64,000 nucleotides of DNA from Deltaproteobacteria bacterium (GTDB lineage: Bacteria; Myxococcota_A; Polyangia; Nannocystales; Nannocystaceae), in the NCBI GenBank assembly GCA_016709225.1, contig JADJEE010000001.1, positions 2,666,001-2,730,000 on the forward strand, given 5' to 3'. A program made the translations under genes and the position numbers. How positions within the stretch are numbered: the stretch's first letter is position 1; each line of letters begins with the position of its first letter. Positions 19,841 through 28,975 of this stretch are shown here, one piece after another. Below the pieces are notes generated by a model that saw nothing but the letters and a program-made list of their open reading frames with translations, was not told where the DNA came from and ran no database searches.

Positions 19841-20713
19841 TCAGTGGCGCATGCGCAGGTCGAGCCCGACCACGGGCGCGGGTGCTGCCGCACCGCCGCC
19901 GGGGGTCACAGCTGCGGGTGGCTGCGCGGGCGTCGTCGCGCCCGCCTCGGGTGTGCCCGCCGCGGGTGCGGTGACCTCGGGCGCGGGCGACTCGGGTGCG
20001 GGGCCCTCGGGCTGCGCCGGCGGTGGCTCGGCCCCCGCCTCGGCGGGGAGCGGCGGCGCCTCGGGCTGATCGAGCAGGATGAAGCCGTCCTTGTCGACCA
20101 AGGTGCCGCGCGGCGCGATGTAGCGACCCTCGGGCGTGTACAGGCCGAGCCGGACCCCGAGATCGTCGTTGTAGATGTCGACCGCGCGGTCGTAGTCCCG
20201 CTTCGCGCGGGTGTAGAGGATGCCCGCGGTGATGCCGAACGCGGCTGTCGCGAGGCCGCCACCGAGCAGCAGCGCACCGGTGCCATCGAGCCGCTGCAGA
20301 TCGAGGCCCTCGCGCGCCGACGCGGCGATGCCTGCGACCGCCACCACCGACGACACGATGCCCAGGGCCGTGAACAGCCGTGCCAGCCGCAGCTTGCGGT
20401 ACGGCAGCGCCTCGGAGGCGGCCGCGTCCGAGCGCAGCACGACGTCGAGCGACTGCCAGCTGCGCTTCTCCGAGCGCTCGCTGGTGCCCTTGGTGTAGCG
20501 CATCCCCTGTGGGGCCTTGTGGCGGTAGATCGCGTTCTCGGCGTACAGCCGCTCGCGCTCCGCCCGATCGTCGACCTGCTCGAGCGCCGCGAAGTCGGTC
20601 GGCGCGAGCTGGGGCGAGAGCGACATGCACCCCGGTGACGCCGTTGCGATCGCCAGCAGCGAGGCGATGCCCACGCGGGTGCTCCTGGGGGTCGTCGATG
20701 CGCTGCGCTTCAC
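19841..20713 (-). CDS. Lipoprotein with two membrane helices, 290 aa
   Basis: The signal peptide ends ATASPGC. A soluble stretch of about 80 residues follows, then two hydrophobic helices (around residues 118-135 and 148-170). A small domain with YTPEGRYIAPRGTLVDKDGFILLDQP comes next, then an Ala/Pro/Glu-rich tail of 75 residues ending DLRMRH. It is probably anchored in the inner membrane with both ends outside the cytoplasm. No named family was recognised. The start is GTG 20713, supported by TGCTACGTT 11 nt upstream. Confidence 0.8.
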   Translation of the reverse strand: MKRSASTTPRSTRVGIASLLAIATASPGCMSLSPQLAPTDFAALEQVDDRAERERLYAENAIYRHKAPQGMRYTKGTSERSEKRSWQSLDVVLRSDAAASEALPYRKLRLARLFTALGIVSSVVAVAGIAASAREGLDLQRLDGTGALLLGGGLATAAFGITAGILYTRAKRDYDRAVDIYNDDLGVRLGLYTPEGRYIAPRGTLVDKDGFILLDQPEAPPLPAEAGAEPPPAQPEGPAPESPAPEVTAPAAGTPEAGATTPAQPPAAVTPGGGAAAPAPVVGLDLRMRH

Positions 20714-20724
20714 GGGGACGGCCT

Positions 20725-20733
20725 AACGTAGCA
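20725..20733 (-). promoter_or_regulatory. Putative extended -10 (TGCTACGTT)
   Basis: The TACGTT hexamer ends 11 nt before GTG 20713 on the minus strand. The remaining bases up to 20814 hold nothing recognisable. Confidence 0.45.
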
Positions 20734-20814
20734 CGGGCCCGCACGCGATTCGCGAGCGCCGACGCCGGTCCCAACGCAGCGCGCGACCCGGGCTTACAGC
20801 GCCTGCGGTGCCCG

Positions 20815-22197
20815 CTAGCCCACGACCGTGGCCGAGCGTCGCCGCCAGCTGCCGGGGATCGCCGCAGCCCCTGCCTCCGCACGCGTGACGGCGGCCGCCG
20901 GCACCACCGGCGCCGTCGTGCGTGCGCCCGGGAGCGTCGGGCCCGGCGGCATCTCGTGCAGGTCGGTGGCTGCCACGGGCGGCACGACCGCGGTGGCGGT
21001 CGCGGGACACTCGATCGCGGGACACTCGATCGCGACGCCCGAGCCGACCGCGAGCTTGCGCCGCAGCCGAGCCACCCGCTGCGCGCACGGCCATGCGGCC
21101 GCGAGCGCCCACTGCAGCGCGAGATCGGGCCGACGCAGGCGGTGCTCGCAGTCCTTCGCGAGCGCGGTGGCGGCCTCCGTGTGACCCGGCGCGACCTCGC
21201 AGATTGCCGACAGCAGCGCGTGCGCGCCGTCGCGATCACCCGCGCGCCGACGCAACGCCGCGAGCTCGAGCGCCAGCGCGATCGCGTCGGCGCCGGCCCG
21301 ACGCGCGGGCACCAGCGGCCAGCGTCGCACCCCCGCCTCCGCCATCGCATGCGCGCATGCTTCGGCCCCGGCCTCGCGGTGGTGTCGCACGGCGGCCAGC
21401 ACCGCCGCGGGGTGCTCGGGCGCTTCGAGCTGCCCGCGGCACGCCACCGCCAGCGCGGCCAGACCCCGCAGATCCCATGCGTTGTGACGGCAGATCTTCG
21501 CGACCGCCTCGCTCGCGACGGGCGAGCGATCGCCGTCGATCCACGCACGCCCCCAGCTCGCGATCGCCTCGCCGGCGATGTCGTCGAGCCGATGCGCGCC
21601 GAGCACGACGCGCTCGAGGGTCGCGAGCCGGGCATCGCCCGCGCGCCCCCGCCACACGCGACGGCACAGCGGCAGCAAGTCGAGGTGGTCGTGCTCGAAG
21701 CGATGCGCCACCGCGCCGCGCCAGAGCCCGAGTCGTCGCAGGCGCAGCCGCACGATCGTGCGATCGAAGCTGGCACCGTTGTACGTGACGATCGCGTCGG
21801 CGCCCGCGAGGGCGTCGACCACCGCCAGCCACATCGCGCGCTCGCTCGCGGCGGCGTCGAGGCGGAACTGCTGCAGCACCAGCGGACCATCGTCGCGGGC
21901 CCACGCGAGCCCGACCACGAACGGCACCGCGTCCCCACCCAGCCCGGTGGTCTCGAGATCGAACAGGCACGGCGCACGCACGGCGCCGCGCCGCGCGATC
22001 GCAGCGACGGCCGCTCGCACGTGCGCGGCCTCGACCGCGCGGGCATCGCGAGCACCGTTCGCGTCATCGTCACCGGCGCAACCGTCGTCGACATGGAAGC
22101 CCGGCACCGCAGCCGTGACGGTGGTGCTGGCGGCGATCGGCGCGGACGCCCGCGACGACGGACTCGCGGCCGTGAGCGAGGCCAGCCGCCGCGCCAT
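20815..22197 (-). CDS. mrfB: YprB/MrfB-like RNase H-fold 3'-5' exonuclease, 460 aa
   Basis: The protein carries the RNase_H_2 (YprB) exonuclease fold. Exo I acids sit in FDLETTGLGG, Exo II in VTYNGASFDRTIVR, followed by HLDLLPLCRRVWRG. The last acid is in CRHNAWDLRGL. The order matches the DEDD residues of Bacillus subtilis MrfB. The C-terminal half has TPR-like helices and an Ala/Pro-rich end containing two tandem IECPA units. ATG 22197 lies 2 nt after the stop of the helicase gene, so the two are surely cotranscribed. In B. subtilis the MrfA-MrfB pair repairs mitomycin C DNA damage independently of UvrABC; a similar role is inferred here. Confidence 0.85.
   Translation of the reverse strand: MARRLASLTAASPSSRASAPIAASTTVTAAVPGFHVDDGCAGDDDANGARDARAVEAAHVRAAVAAIARRGAVRAPCLFDLETTGLGGDAVPFVVGLAWARDDGPLVLQQFRLDAAASERAMWLAVVDALAGADAIVTYNGASFDRTIVRLRLRRLGLWRGAVAHRFEHDHLDLLPLCRRVWRGRAGDARLATLERVVLGAHRLDDIAGEAIASWGRAWIDGDRSPVASEAVAKICRHNAWDLRGLAALAVACRGQLEAPEHPAAVLAAVRHHREAGAEACAHAMAEAGVRRWPLVPARRAGADAIALALELAALRRRAGDRDGAHALLSAICEVAPGHTEAATALAKDCEHRLRRPDLALQWALAAAWPCAQRVARLRRKLAVGSGVAIECPAIECPATATAVVPPVAATDLHEMPPGPTLPGARTTAPVVPAAAVTRAEAGAAAIPGSWRRRSATVVG
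21001..21030. repeat. Tandem 15-bp duplication inside mrfB
   Basis: CGCGGGACACTCGAT occurs twice in a row, keeping the frame and repeating the five residues IECPA near the protein's C-terminus. Confidence 0.85.
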
Positions 22198-22199
22198 GC

Positions 22200-24719
22200 T
22201 CACGGCGCCGCCGCGGCGGCCCCCGCCAGCGCCCCCAGCAGATCGAGCACCAGGCTCCGAGAGACCGGTCGCTCGCGATCGGCGATGGCCGGGCCCATGC
22301 AGGTCGGGCAGCCCTGCGCGCAGCTGCAGCCGCGCACCGCCGCGGCGGCGTGCTCGAACAGCGCCGGGCCCAGCTCGAGCGCCGCGCTCGCGAGCCCCGC
22401 CCCGCCCGGCGTCCAGTCGAAGAGCACGAGGTACGGCCGCGCGGCTGCGGCCAGCACGGTCGCGGGATCGACCGGGCCCACACCACCTTCGACACCCGCG
22501 AACGCGGCCGGATGTCCCGCTGTCAACGCGTGGCCGAGGTCGGCCGCATCGCACATGAGCAGCAGCGCGGCGGTGTGGTGGATCGCATGGGTCGCAGCGA
22601 TGGTCGCGCTCGCGCGCGCGGTGGGCTCGACCGCAGCGACCCACGCCCGCGGCATCGGCCAGAACGCCGCCCGCGTGTGCAGCTCGAGGTCGGGCAGCTC
22701 GATGGGACCGAAGCCGATGTTCTCGTGGGTACGGAAGCGCAGCTTCTTGAAGCCCGGCACGGTCCGCACCACGTGGGCCTCGCCGAGCGCCCCACGATCG
22801 CTGGCGTCGTCGATCGGCGCCTCGTCGTCGATGATGCGTACGCGCAGCTTGGGGATTGCCTCGGTGTAGTAGTCCGAGGCGACCGCGCGCACGCTGGCCT
22901 TGCGACCGTCCCAGTCGAGCGCGCGGACCTCGTAGGTGCGGCCCTCGATGGGATAGATGGCGCCCGGGTGCAGGTACAGCGGCGCGTCGTCGAAGGCGAC
23001 CTCCGCGAGGATGTCGCCACCCTCGTCGACGACCGCGAAGTTCTCCTCGATCGGGCCGCGCAGATCGACCGCATCGGCGGCGCTGTCGGCCCCCAGCGCC
23101 AGCCATACCGGCACCTCGGTGTCCTGGCGCAGCAATGCGCCGCGGTCTGCGAGGTACTCGGCACCGGCGATCAGCTCCGCGGGCGGCAGCTGCCCCCAGC
23201 CCTCGGCGGCCGACAGCGGCAGCTCCTGCGCAGCGCAGCGCAGGTGCGGCAGCCACACCTCCGGGTTGTCCGGATCGACCGCGGCGTGCTCCGCCGGGCG
23301 CTCGAACAGGAACGCAGGGTCGGCCGCGATGAACTGATCGGTCGGCATCGACGACAGCACGATGACCCCGAGCGACGCACGCCCGCGTCGGCCCGCCCGG
23401 CCGATGCGCTGCAAGGTCGCCGCCCGCGAGCCGGGGTAGCCCGACAGCACCACCGCATCGACCCCACCGATGTCGATGCCGAGCTCGAGGGCGTTGGTGG
23501 TGGCGACCATGCGGGCCTCGCCGTCGCGCAGCGCCTGCTCGACCTCCCGGCGCCGCTGTGGCAGGTAGCCCCCGCGGTAGCCGCGGATCGCCGTGTCCGC
23601 GGGCGTGTGCGCCAGCGGCCCGGCCTCGGCGCGCTCGTCGTCCTGCAGGTAGCGCGTGAGCAGCTCGACCGCCTTGCGGGTGCGGCAGAAGACCAGGCTC
23701 TGGATGCCCGCGCGCCGGATCTCGCTGGCGATGACGCGCGTGACCTTGAGGTAGTCCCGTCGCACGCCGACCACGGGATCGACCACCTTGGGGTTGAACA
23801 CCATCACGCGACGCGGGCCCGCGGGGGCGTGATCGCGGTCGATGCAGGTGAACGCGTCGCGACCGCACAGCCGCTGGGCCAGCTGCACGGGGTTGGCGAT
23901 GGTCGCCGACGCGGCGATGATCTGCGGCCGGCTGCCGTAGTGGGCGCACAGCCGCCACAGCCGGCGCAGCACGTTGCCGACGTGGGAGCCGAACACGCCG
24001 CGGTAGGTGTGCAGCTCGTCGAGTACGACGTAGCGCAGGCCGGCGAGGAAGCGCGCCCAGCCCTCGTGCATCGGCAGCACGCCGCGGTGCAGCATGTCGG
24101 GGTTGGTCGCGACCACGGCGGCCCGCGATCGCGCCGCGCGGCGCTCGTCGGGCGGTGTGTCGCCGTCGTAGGGCGCAACGCCGACGTGGGCCGGCGCGGG
24201 CAGCTGCCGCGCGAGCTCCCGCATCGCCGCGCACTGATCCCGCGCGAGCGCCTTGGTCGGGAACAGCAACAACGCGCGGGCGTCGGGCTCGAGCAGCGCC
24301 GTATGGAGGATCGGCAGCTGGTAGCACAGCGACTTGCCCGACGCGGTACCGGTCGCGATCACCACGTCACCGCCCGCGAAGGTCGCTGCGAGTGCGTCGG
24401 CCTGGTGCGTGTACGGTGCGACGAGATCTCTTCGCGCGAGCGCCTGTTCGAGGCGCGGATCGAGGCTCGCCGGCCAACGCCCGAACGCGCCCAGACGCGG
24501 TGCTACGACGTGCTCCGCGACGAGATCCACTTCGTGGTGCGCACGCAGTCGCTCGGCAACCTGCGACAGCGCGTCGTCGAGGTCGCCCGAGAGATCTCCC
24601 CGCGTCGCCGCAGCCGAGGAAACGTCAGCTTCTCCCGCGCCGGATCGAGCAGATGTACCGTTGCCTGCCCTCTGAAGAAGGATCCTGGCGCGGGAGAAGC
24701 CTGACTGGTCCTCTAGCAT
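22200..24719 (-). CDS. mrfA: MrfA/YprA-like DEAD/DEAH helicase with DUF1998-type zinc domain, 839 aa
   Basis: The superfamily 2 helicase core is complete. Q-like YTHQADAL and motif I TGTASGKS lie near residue 120, motif II is LDELHTYRG, motif III is SATIANP, and motif VI is QRIGRAGRRGR. The C-terminal third is the DUF1998/MZB region, with four cysteines in CSCAQGCPTC that should bind zinc as in MrfA. Length and layout fit the MrfA/YprA family. The exonuclease partner follows 2 nt downstream. ATG 24719 overlaps a TGCTAGAGG motif, so translation may begin further in; the first 60 residues look poorly conserved. An operator-like repeat cluster lies upstream. Confidence 0.9.
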   Translation of the reverse strand: MLEDQSGFSRARILLQRAGNGTSARSGAGEADVSSAAATRGDLSGDLDDALSQVAERLRAHHEVDLVAEHVVAPRLGAFGRWPASLDPRLEQALARRDLVAPYTHQADALAATFAGGDVVIATGTASGKSLCYQLPILHTALLEPDARALLLFPTKALARDQCAAMRELARQLPAPAHVGVAPYDGDTPPDERRAARSRAAVVATNPDMLHRGVLPMHEGWARFLAGLRYVVLDELHTYRGVFGSHVGNVLRRLWRLCAHYGSRPQIIAASATIANPVQLAQRLCGRDAFTCIDRDHAPAGPRRVMVFNPKVVDPVVGVRRDYLKVTRVIASEIRRAGIQSLVFCRTRKAVELLTRYLQDDERAEAGPLAHTPADTAIRGYRGGYLPQRRREVEQALRDGEARMVATTNALELGIDIGGVDAVVLSGYPGSRAATLQRIGRAGRRGRASLGVIVLSSMPTDQFIAADPAFLFERPAEHAAVDPDNPEVWLPHLRCAAQELPLSAAEGWGQLPPAELIAGAEYLADRGALLRQDTEVPVWLALGADSAADAVDLRGPIEENFAVVDEGGDILAEVAFDDAPLYLHPGAIYPIEGRTYEVRALDWDGRKASVRAVASDYYTEAIPKLRVRIIDDEAPIDDASDRGALGEAHVVRTVPGFKKLRFRTHENIGFGPIELPDLELHTRAAFWPMPRAWVAAVEPTARASATIAATHAIHHTAALLLMCDAADLGHALTAGHPAAFAGVEGGVGPVDPATVLAAAARPYLVLFDWTPGGAGLASAALELGPALFEHAAAAVRGCSCAQGCPTCMGPAIADRERPVSRSLVLDLLGALAGAAAAAP

Positions 24720-24720
24720 C

Positions 24721-24775
24721 GAACGGATCGTCGCGCTCGAACTGAACGGACGCCCCTATGTATCATCCGTTCAGT
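24721..24775. promoter_or_regulatory. Operator-like repeats upstream of mrfAB
   Basis: A perfect 10-bp inverted repeat, ACTGAACGGA (24741-24750) and TCCGTTCAGT (24766-24775), is separated by 15 nt. The spacer on the minus strand reads TGATACATAGGGGCG and could hold the -10. A third GAACGGA lies at 24721-24727, next to the ATG. Three copies of one heptamer around a promoter suggest binding sites for a repressor or activator. Confidence 0.5.
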
Positions 24776-24866
24776 GCGGCGTCAACTTCGAGGTGTGGGC
24801 CGGGTCGATCATTGTTCGGTCCAACGCGGTCCACACGCGGAACGTCCGGGCGGCAGCGCGGCCCGA

Positions 24867-26051
24867 TCAACGGCCGCGGGTGCGCCCGCGGCGCGAGCCC
24901 GACGGCGGACCGCTGCGCTGCGATTCCGCCCGCGAAACCCCCGCAGGGCGCGGTTGCGCGGGGCCTGGAGCGGCAATCGCCGCGGCGCGGCCCGGGCCGC
25001 GATCGACCATGGCGTCGCCCGGATCGCCGTCGCTGCCGAGCCGCGCGAGGCGGTCGAGATGCTCGCGCCAAGCCGTGAAGTCTTCGGGCTCCGCGGCCTG
25101 CCACGACACCGTCTCACCGTGATCGGGGTGCACGAAGCCGAGCTCGGCCGCGTGCAGCATGACGCGCAACGCAGCGGCGTCGAGCCGCGGTGGCGGCCGC
25201 AGCAGCGGAGTCGCATCGCGCGAGCCGGGCGGCCACGCGCGCACGTAGACCGGCTCGCACACCAGCGCGTGCCCGGCCTCGGCGAGGTGGATGCGGATCT
25301 GGTGGGTGCGACCGGTCTCGAGTCGGCAGTGCACGAAGCTGACGCCGACCCCGACCACGCCGTCGAAGGCCGCGGGCGGCAGCGCGACGAACCGCTCGAC
25401 ACTGACGTGGGTCACGGCTCGCCGCGCAGAGCTCGGTGCGCGCGCTCGGCCGTGCCACGAGCCCCGCACACCGTCGCCGCGATCGGTCACCAGCAGGCTC
25501 TCGATCGCGCCGGCGCGCACGCGACCGTGGGCCAGCCCGAGGTAGCGACGGTGGATGGTGTGGGCGCGGAACTGCTGCGCGAGCTCCCGCTCGGCGGTCT
25601 TGGTGCGCGCGAACACCAGCAGCCCGGTGGTGTCCTTGTCGAGCCGATGCACGACCCGCAGCGGCGGCAGCTGTCGGCGCTCGCGTCGACGCAGCTGCGC
25701 CGAGACCTGCTGCACGACGGTGTCGTGCTCGTCGTCATCGAACGGCACGCTCGAGATGCCCGCAGGCTTGTCGACCACCACCAGGTCGGCGTCGACGTGG
25801 ATGATGCGCTCGGCCGGGAACGCGCCGACCTCGAGCCGCTCCCGCGGCGCGGTCGGTCGCACGAGGATGCGGGCCCCCGCCCGCACGCGACGGGCGTCGT
25901 CGTGCTCGCGGACGTCGTCGAGCCAGACCTTGCCCTCGCGCACGAGCGTGCGCGCGCGACTCCACGGCACGTCCATCGCGCCGCGGACCAGCGCTGCCAG
26001 GGTCTGACCGCCCTGCTCGGCCACGAACGCGATCTCGCGGCGCTCGCTCAT
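24867..26051 (-). CDS. RluA-family RNA pseudouridine synthase, 394 aa
   Basis: The catalytic motif HRLDKDTTGLLVFA contains the conserved aspartate (near residue 140). An N-terminal S4-like RNA-binding domain is visible (WSRARTLVREGKVWLDD). The later motif GRTHQIRIHLAEAGHALV is also typical of RluA/RluC/RluD. The enzyme converts uridine to pseudouridine in rRNA or tRNA; the target site cannot be deduced. A C-terminal basic tail of about 45 residues is extra. Its ATG overlaps the stop of the quinone oxidoreductase gene (ATGA), so the pair is coupled. The 147 bp between its stop and the mrfA start contain the operator-like repeats. Confidence 0.9.
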   Translation of the reverse strand: MSERREIAFVAEQGGQTLAALVRGAMDVPWSRARTLVREGKVWLDDVREHDDARRVRAGARILVRPTAPRERLEVGAFPAERIIHVDADLVVVDKPAGISSVPFDDDEHDTVVQQVSAQLRRRERRQLPPLRVVHRLDKDTTGLLVFARTKTAERELAQQFRAHTIHRRYLGLAHGRVRAGAIESLLVTDRGDGVRGSWHGRARAPSSARRAVTHVSVERFVALPPAAFDGVVGVGVSFVHCRLETGRTHQIRIHLAEAGHALVCEPVYVRAWPPGSRDATPLLRPPPRLDAAALRVMLHAAELGFVHPDHGETVSWQAAEPEDFTAWREHLDRLARLGSDGDPGDAMVDRGPGRAAAIAAPGPAQPRPAGVSRAESQRSGPPSGSRRGRTRGR

Positions 26052-27091
26052 GGCGTGGGCTCCGGCACCAGCACCAGCTTGCCGATGGTCGAGCCCGACT
26101 CGAGCAGGCGCTGTGCGGCCGCGGCCTCGTGCAGGCCGAAGCTGGTCACGGGCAACGGCCGCAGCGCGCCCTCTTCGAACCACTTGCCCAGCTGTGTCAT
26201 GCCGTCCTGCATCAGTCGCACGTGATCGAAGAGATAGCTGAGGTTGAAGCCCATCACGCTGCGGTTGCGCTGCGTCAGCGCGAACGGGGAGAAGCGCGGG
26301 GTCGTGAGGAAGTTCCACGCCAGCTTCAGCCACGACAGTCGCCGTCCGGCCTTGGGCAGCATCGACGCGAAGCCGTAGACGACCAACCGGCCCATCGGCG
26401 CCAGGTGGGCGAGGCTGCCACGCAGGGTCGTCACGCCGTTGGCGTCGAGCACCACATCGTAGCCCGCCGGCGCATGCAGCTCGGCGGTCGGCCACAGCGG
26501 CTCGCGCGAGGTATCGATCACCACGTGGGCCCCGAGCGCGTGGGCGTGGTCGACCTTGTGCGTGCCGCCGACGACCCCGACCACGTGGCAACCCAGCAGC
26601 CGAGCGATCTGCACCAACGCGCCCCCGACCCCGCCGGCGGCCGAGTGCACCAGCACGGTGGCGCCGAACTTGGGCCGCGCCAGCTCGACCATCGCGTGGT
26701 AGGCGGTGAGGAAGACCGCCGGGTACGACGCGGCCTGCTCGAACGACAGGCCGCGCGGGACCGCGAACACCTGCCGCCGCGGCACCACCAGATCGCTGGT
26801 GTAGCCGCCGAAGCGGGTCACCGCGATGACGCGCTCGCCGACCGCGACGTCATCGACCTCGGCGCCCACGCGCGCGACCTCGCCGGCGACCTCGAAGCCG
26901 GGGGTGATGGGCCAACCGACGTAGTCCTTGGCCGAGGCGTAGAGGCCCATGCGCACGATGCAGTCGGCGTAGTTGATGCCGGCCGCGCGCACACGGACGT
27001 GCACGTCCGTCGGCGAGCACGGCGGCAGCGGATGCTGCTCGAGGCGGAGCCGGTCGTAGCCGCCTGCGCGATGGATCACGATCTTCTGCAT
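26048..27091 (-). CDS. Zinc-independent quinone oxidoreductase (VAT-1-like MDR), 347 aa
   Basis: This is a medium-chain dehydrogenase/reductase without the zinc-ligand cysteines. The GroES-like half carries AAGINYADCIVRMGLY, and the NAD(P)H-binding Rossmann half has SAAGGVGGALVQIA. The end (GKLVLVPEP) is typical of quinone reductases. Sequence blocks such as SYLFDHVRLMQDGM resemble the vesicle amine transport VAT-1 branch. The likely reaction is NADPH-dependent reduction of quinones or activated alkenes. ATG 27091 precedes the first strand. It is the first gene of a two-gene operon with the pseudouridine synthase and is divergent from the CoA-transferase. Confidence 0.9.
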   Translation of the reverse strand: MQKIVIHRAGGYDRLRLEQHPLPPCSPTDVHVRVRAAGINYADCIVRMGLYASAKDYVGWPITPGFEVAGEVARVGAEVDDVAVGERVIAVTRFGGYTSDLVVPRRQVFAVPRGLSFEQAASYPAVFLTAYHAMVELARPKFGATVLVHSAAGGVGGALVQIARLLGCHVVGVVGGTHKVDHAHALGAHVVIDTSREPLWPTAELHAPAGYDVVLDANGVTTLRGSLAHLAPMGRLVVYGFASMLPKAGRRLSWLKLAWNFLTTPRFSPFALTQRNRSVMGFNLSYLFDHVRLMQDGMTQLGKWFEEGALRPLPVTSFGLHEAAAAQRLLESGSTIGKLVLVPEPTP

Positions 27092-27216
27092 GGACGCCTG
27101 GCGCCGACGCGACGCGCCGACGGGCACTCTTAGCCGATGCCGCACCCGCGCGAAAGCACGGGCCGGCCCACGCCTGCGCTTGCCGATGATGTCGCGCGCG
27201 TGGCACGTTGGCGGCG

Positions 27217-28419
27217 ATGGACGACGCCGCCACACCCGCTGCGCTCGCGGGCCTGCGGGTGCTCGAGCTGGGCCAGCTGCTGGCGGGCCCGTACGCCGGC
27301 TTCGTGCTCGCGGGCTTTGGCGCCGAGGTCATCAAAGTCGAGCCGCCCGGCGACGGCGATCCGTTGCGACGGTGGCGCAAGCTCGACGGCGACACCTCGC
27401 TGTGGTGGCGCTCACTGGCCCGCAACAAGCGCTGCGTGACCGCGGACCTGCGTCAGGAGGAGGGCCGCGCGCTCGTGCGCAAGCTGGTCGCGCAGGGCAT
27501 CGACATCGTGATCGAGAACTTCCGCCCGGGACGACTCGAGCGCTGGGGCCTTGGGCCTGCGGATCTCTGGGCCATCGATCCGCGCATCATCGTCGTGCGC
27601 ATCTCGGGCTACGGACAGCACGGCCCCAAGGCCCAGGAGCCCGGCTTCGCCAACGTCGCCGAGGCCTTCGGCGGCCTGCGCTACACCACGGGCGAGCCCG
27701 ATCGACCGCCGGTGCGCGCGGGCATCAGCCTCGGCGACACGCTCACCGGCCTGCACGCCGCACTCGGAGCCATGATCGCCGTGCACGAGCGCGGCCGCTC
27801 GGGTCGCGGTCAGGTGATCGACTGTGCGCTGTACGAGTCGGTGTTCCAGGTGATGGAGAGCCTGGTGCCCGAGTACGATCGGCTGGGATTCGTGCGCGAG
27901 CGCAGCGGCAGCGCGCTGCCGGGCATCGTGCCCAGCAACACCTACCGCTGCACCGACGGCTGGCTGGTGTTGGGCGCCAACAACGACAGCCTGTTCCAAC
28001 GGCTCATGCACACCATCGGTCGCGACGACCTGGGCGGCGATCCCACGCTCGCCCGCAACGACGGCCGTGTCGCGCAGACCGAGCGCATCGACGCAGCCAT
28101 CGCGGCGTGGGCGAGCACGCGAGCGCTGGCCGACGCGCTCGCCCAGCTCGCGCTGGCCGAGGTGCCGAGCGGGCCGATCTACAGCATCGCCGACATCTTC
28201 GCCGATCCGCACTACGCGGCCCGCGGCATGCTCGAGCGCATCACCCTGCCCGACGGCTCGACGCTCGCGGTGCCACGACTGGCACCGCTGCTGTCGCGCA
28301 CGCCGGCGCAGACCCGCCACGCCGGCGGTGCACTCGGGGCCGACAACGACGCGGTGTGGGGCGCGCTCGGGCTCGACCACGCCGCGCTCGCGCAGCTGCG
28401 GTCACGCGGCGTCATCTGA
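27217..28419 (+). CDS. Family III (CaiB/BaiF) CoA-transferase, 400 aa
   Basis: The opening LAGLRVLELGQLLAGPYAGFVLAGFGAEVIKVEPPGDGDPLR pattern is the family III signature. The catalytic aspartate is expected in GRGQVIDCALYE (near residue 205). The C-terminal domain carries the usual DPHYAARGMLERI block. Such enzymes move CoA between carboxylic acids, for example in carnitine, oxalate, bile acid or methyl-branched acid metabolism; the substrate is not evident. ATG 27217 was preferred to TTG 27208. The closest neighbours do not define a pathway. Confidence 0.9.
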   Translation: MDDAATPAALAGLRVLELGQLLAGPYAGFVLAGFGAEVIKVEPPGDGDPLRRWRKLDGDTSLWWRSLARNKRCVTADLRQEEGRALVRKLVAQGIDIVIENFRPGRLERWGLGPADLWAIDPRIIVVRISGYGQHGPKAQEPGFANVAEAFGGLRYTTGEPDRPPVRAGISLGDTLTGLHAALGAMIAVHERGRSGRGQVIDCALYESVFQVMESLVPEYDRLGFVRERSGSALPGIVPSNTYRCTDGWLVLGANNDSLFQRLMHTIGRDDLGGDPTLARNDGRVAQTERIDAAIAAWASTRALADALAQLALAEVPSGPIYSIADIFADPHYAARGMLERITLPDGSTLAVPRLAPLLSRTPAQTRHAGGALGADNDAVWGALGLDHAALAQLRSRGVI

Positions 28420-28453
28420 AGCGCGAGGCAGCGGCGGGCGGCGGCACGCGACG

Positions 28454-28975
28454 TCAGTGCACCGAGCTGGCGCTCGACCGCTCGGCCCGCAGGGTCGTGG
28501 TCGACTCGCAGCAGAAGTCGAACACGTCGAGGAGGTCACGCGGGGTCGTCCCGCCGTTCACCAGCGCCCGTCGGATCTCGTCGTACATCTCGAGCACGGT
28601 CCGGTAGTCGCGGCCGGTCGCGGCGCGGCCCAGTACCAGCTTGCGTCCGAGGCTCTGCGCCTGCAGGGCGACCACCGACGGTCGCACGTAGGCATGCAGC
28701 TCGGGCCGCAGCAGCGCCTGGGCGGTGGTGAGCAGCTGCCACGAGGGCCCCCGCAGGCCGGCGCGTGCCAGCGCGATGCGCAGGCGATCGAAGGTGCCTT
28801 CCAGATCCTCGGTGCCGTGCAGCGCGTCGATCAGGGCCCGCGACGCGGGCTCGTCGAAGCTCAGCGATTGCGCCGGTCGCAGCTGCGCGGTCGAGACCAG
28901 ATCGGTCGCGGCCATCACGTCGAGCCAACGATTGCGCAGACGATCGAACTCACCCTGGGCGACCAGCGTGCGCAA
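28454..28975 (-). CDS. Hypothetical helical protein with disturbed N-terminus, at least 173 aa
   Basis: The protein is soluble and mostly helical, with no recognised family. The stated start is a TTG. However, the same frame keeps strong GC3 coding character upstream to about 29050 (residues reading LKRHRAPSIAGARELLALEP), where no ATG, GTG or TTG is available. An ATG at 29066 opens with MTTSIDPTQP but in another frame. One extra base (or two missing) between 29031 and 29045 would join the two parts into a protein of about 203 aa. This looks like a frameshift, either real or from the assembly. A good promoter lies at 29288-29316. Confidence 0.65.
   Translation of the reverse strand: MRTLVAQGEFDRLRNRWLDVMAATDLVSTAQLRPAQSLSFDEPASRALIDALHGTEDLEGTFDRLRIALARAGLRGPSWQLLTTAQALLRPELHAYVRPSVVALQAQSLGRKLVLGRAATGRDYRTVLEMYDEIRRALVNGGTTPRDLLDVFDFCCESTTTLRAERSSASSVH

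Noticed and set aside
24741..24775. Classical myxobacterial LexA box
   Set aside because: The half-sites match, but the 21-nt spacing does not fit the published CTRHAM-RYBY-GTTCAG form; kept only as an operator-like element.
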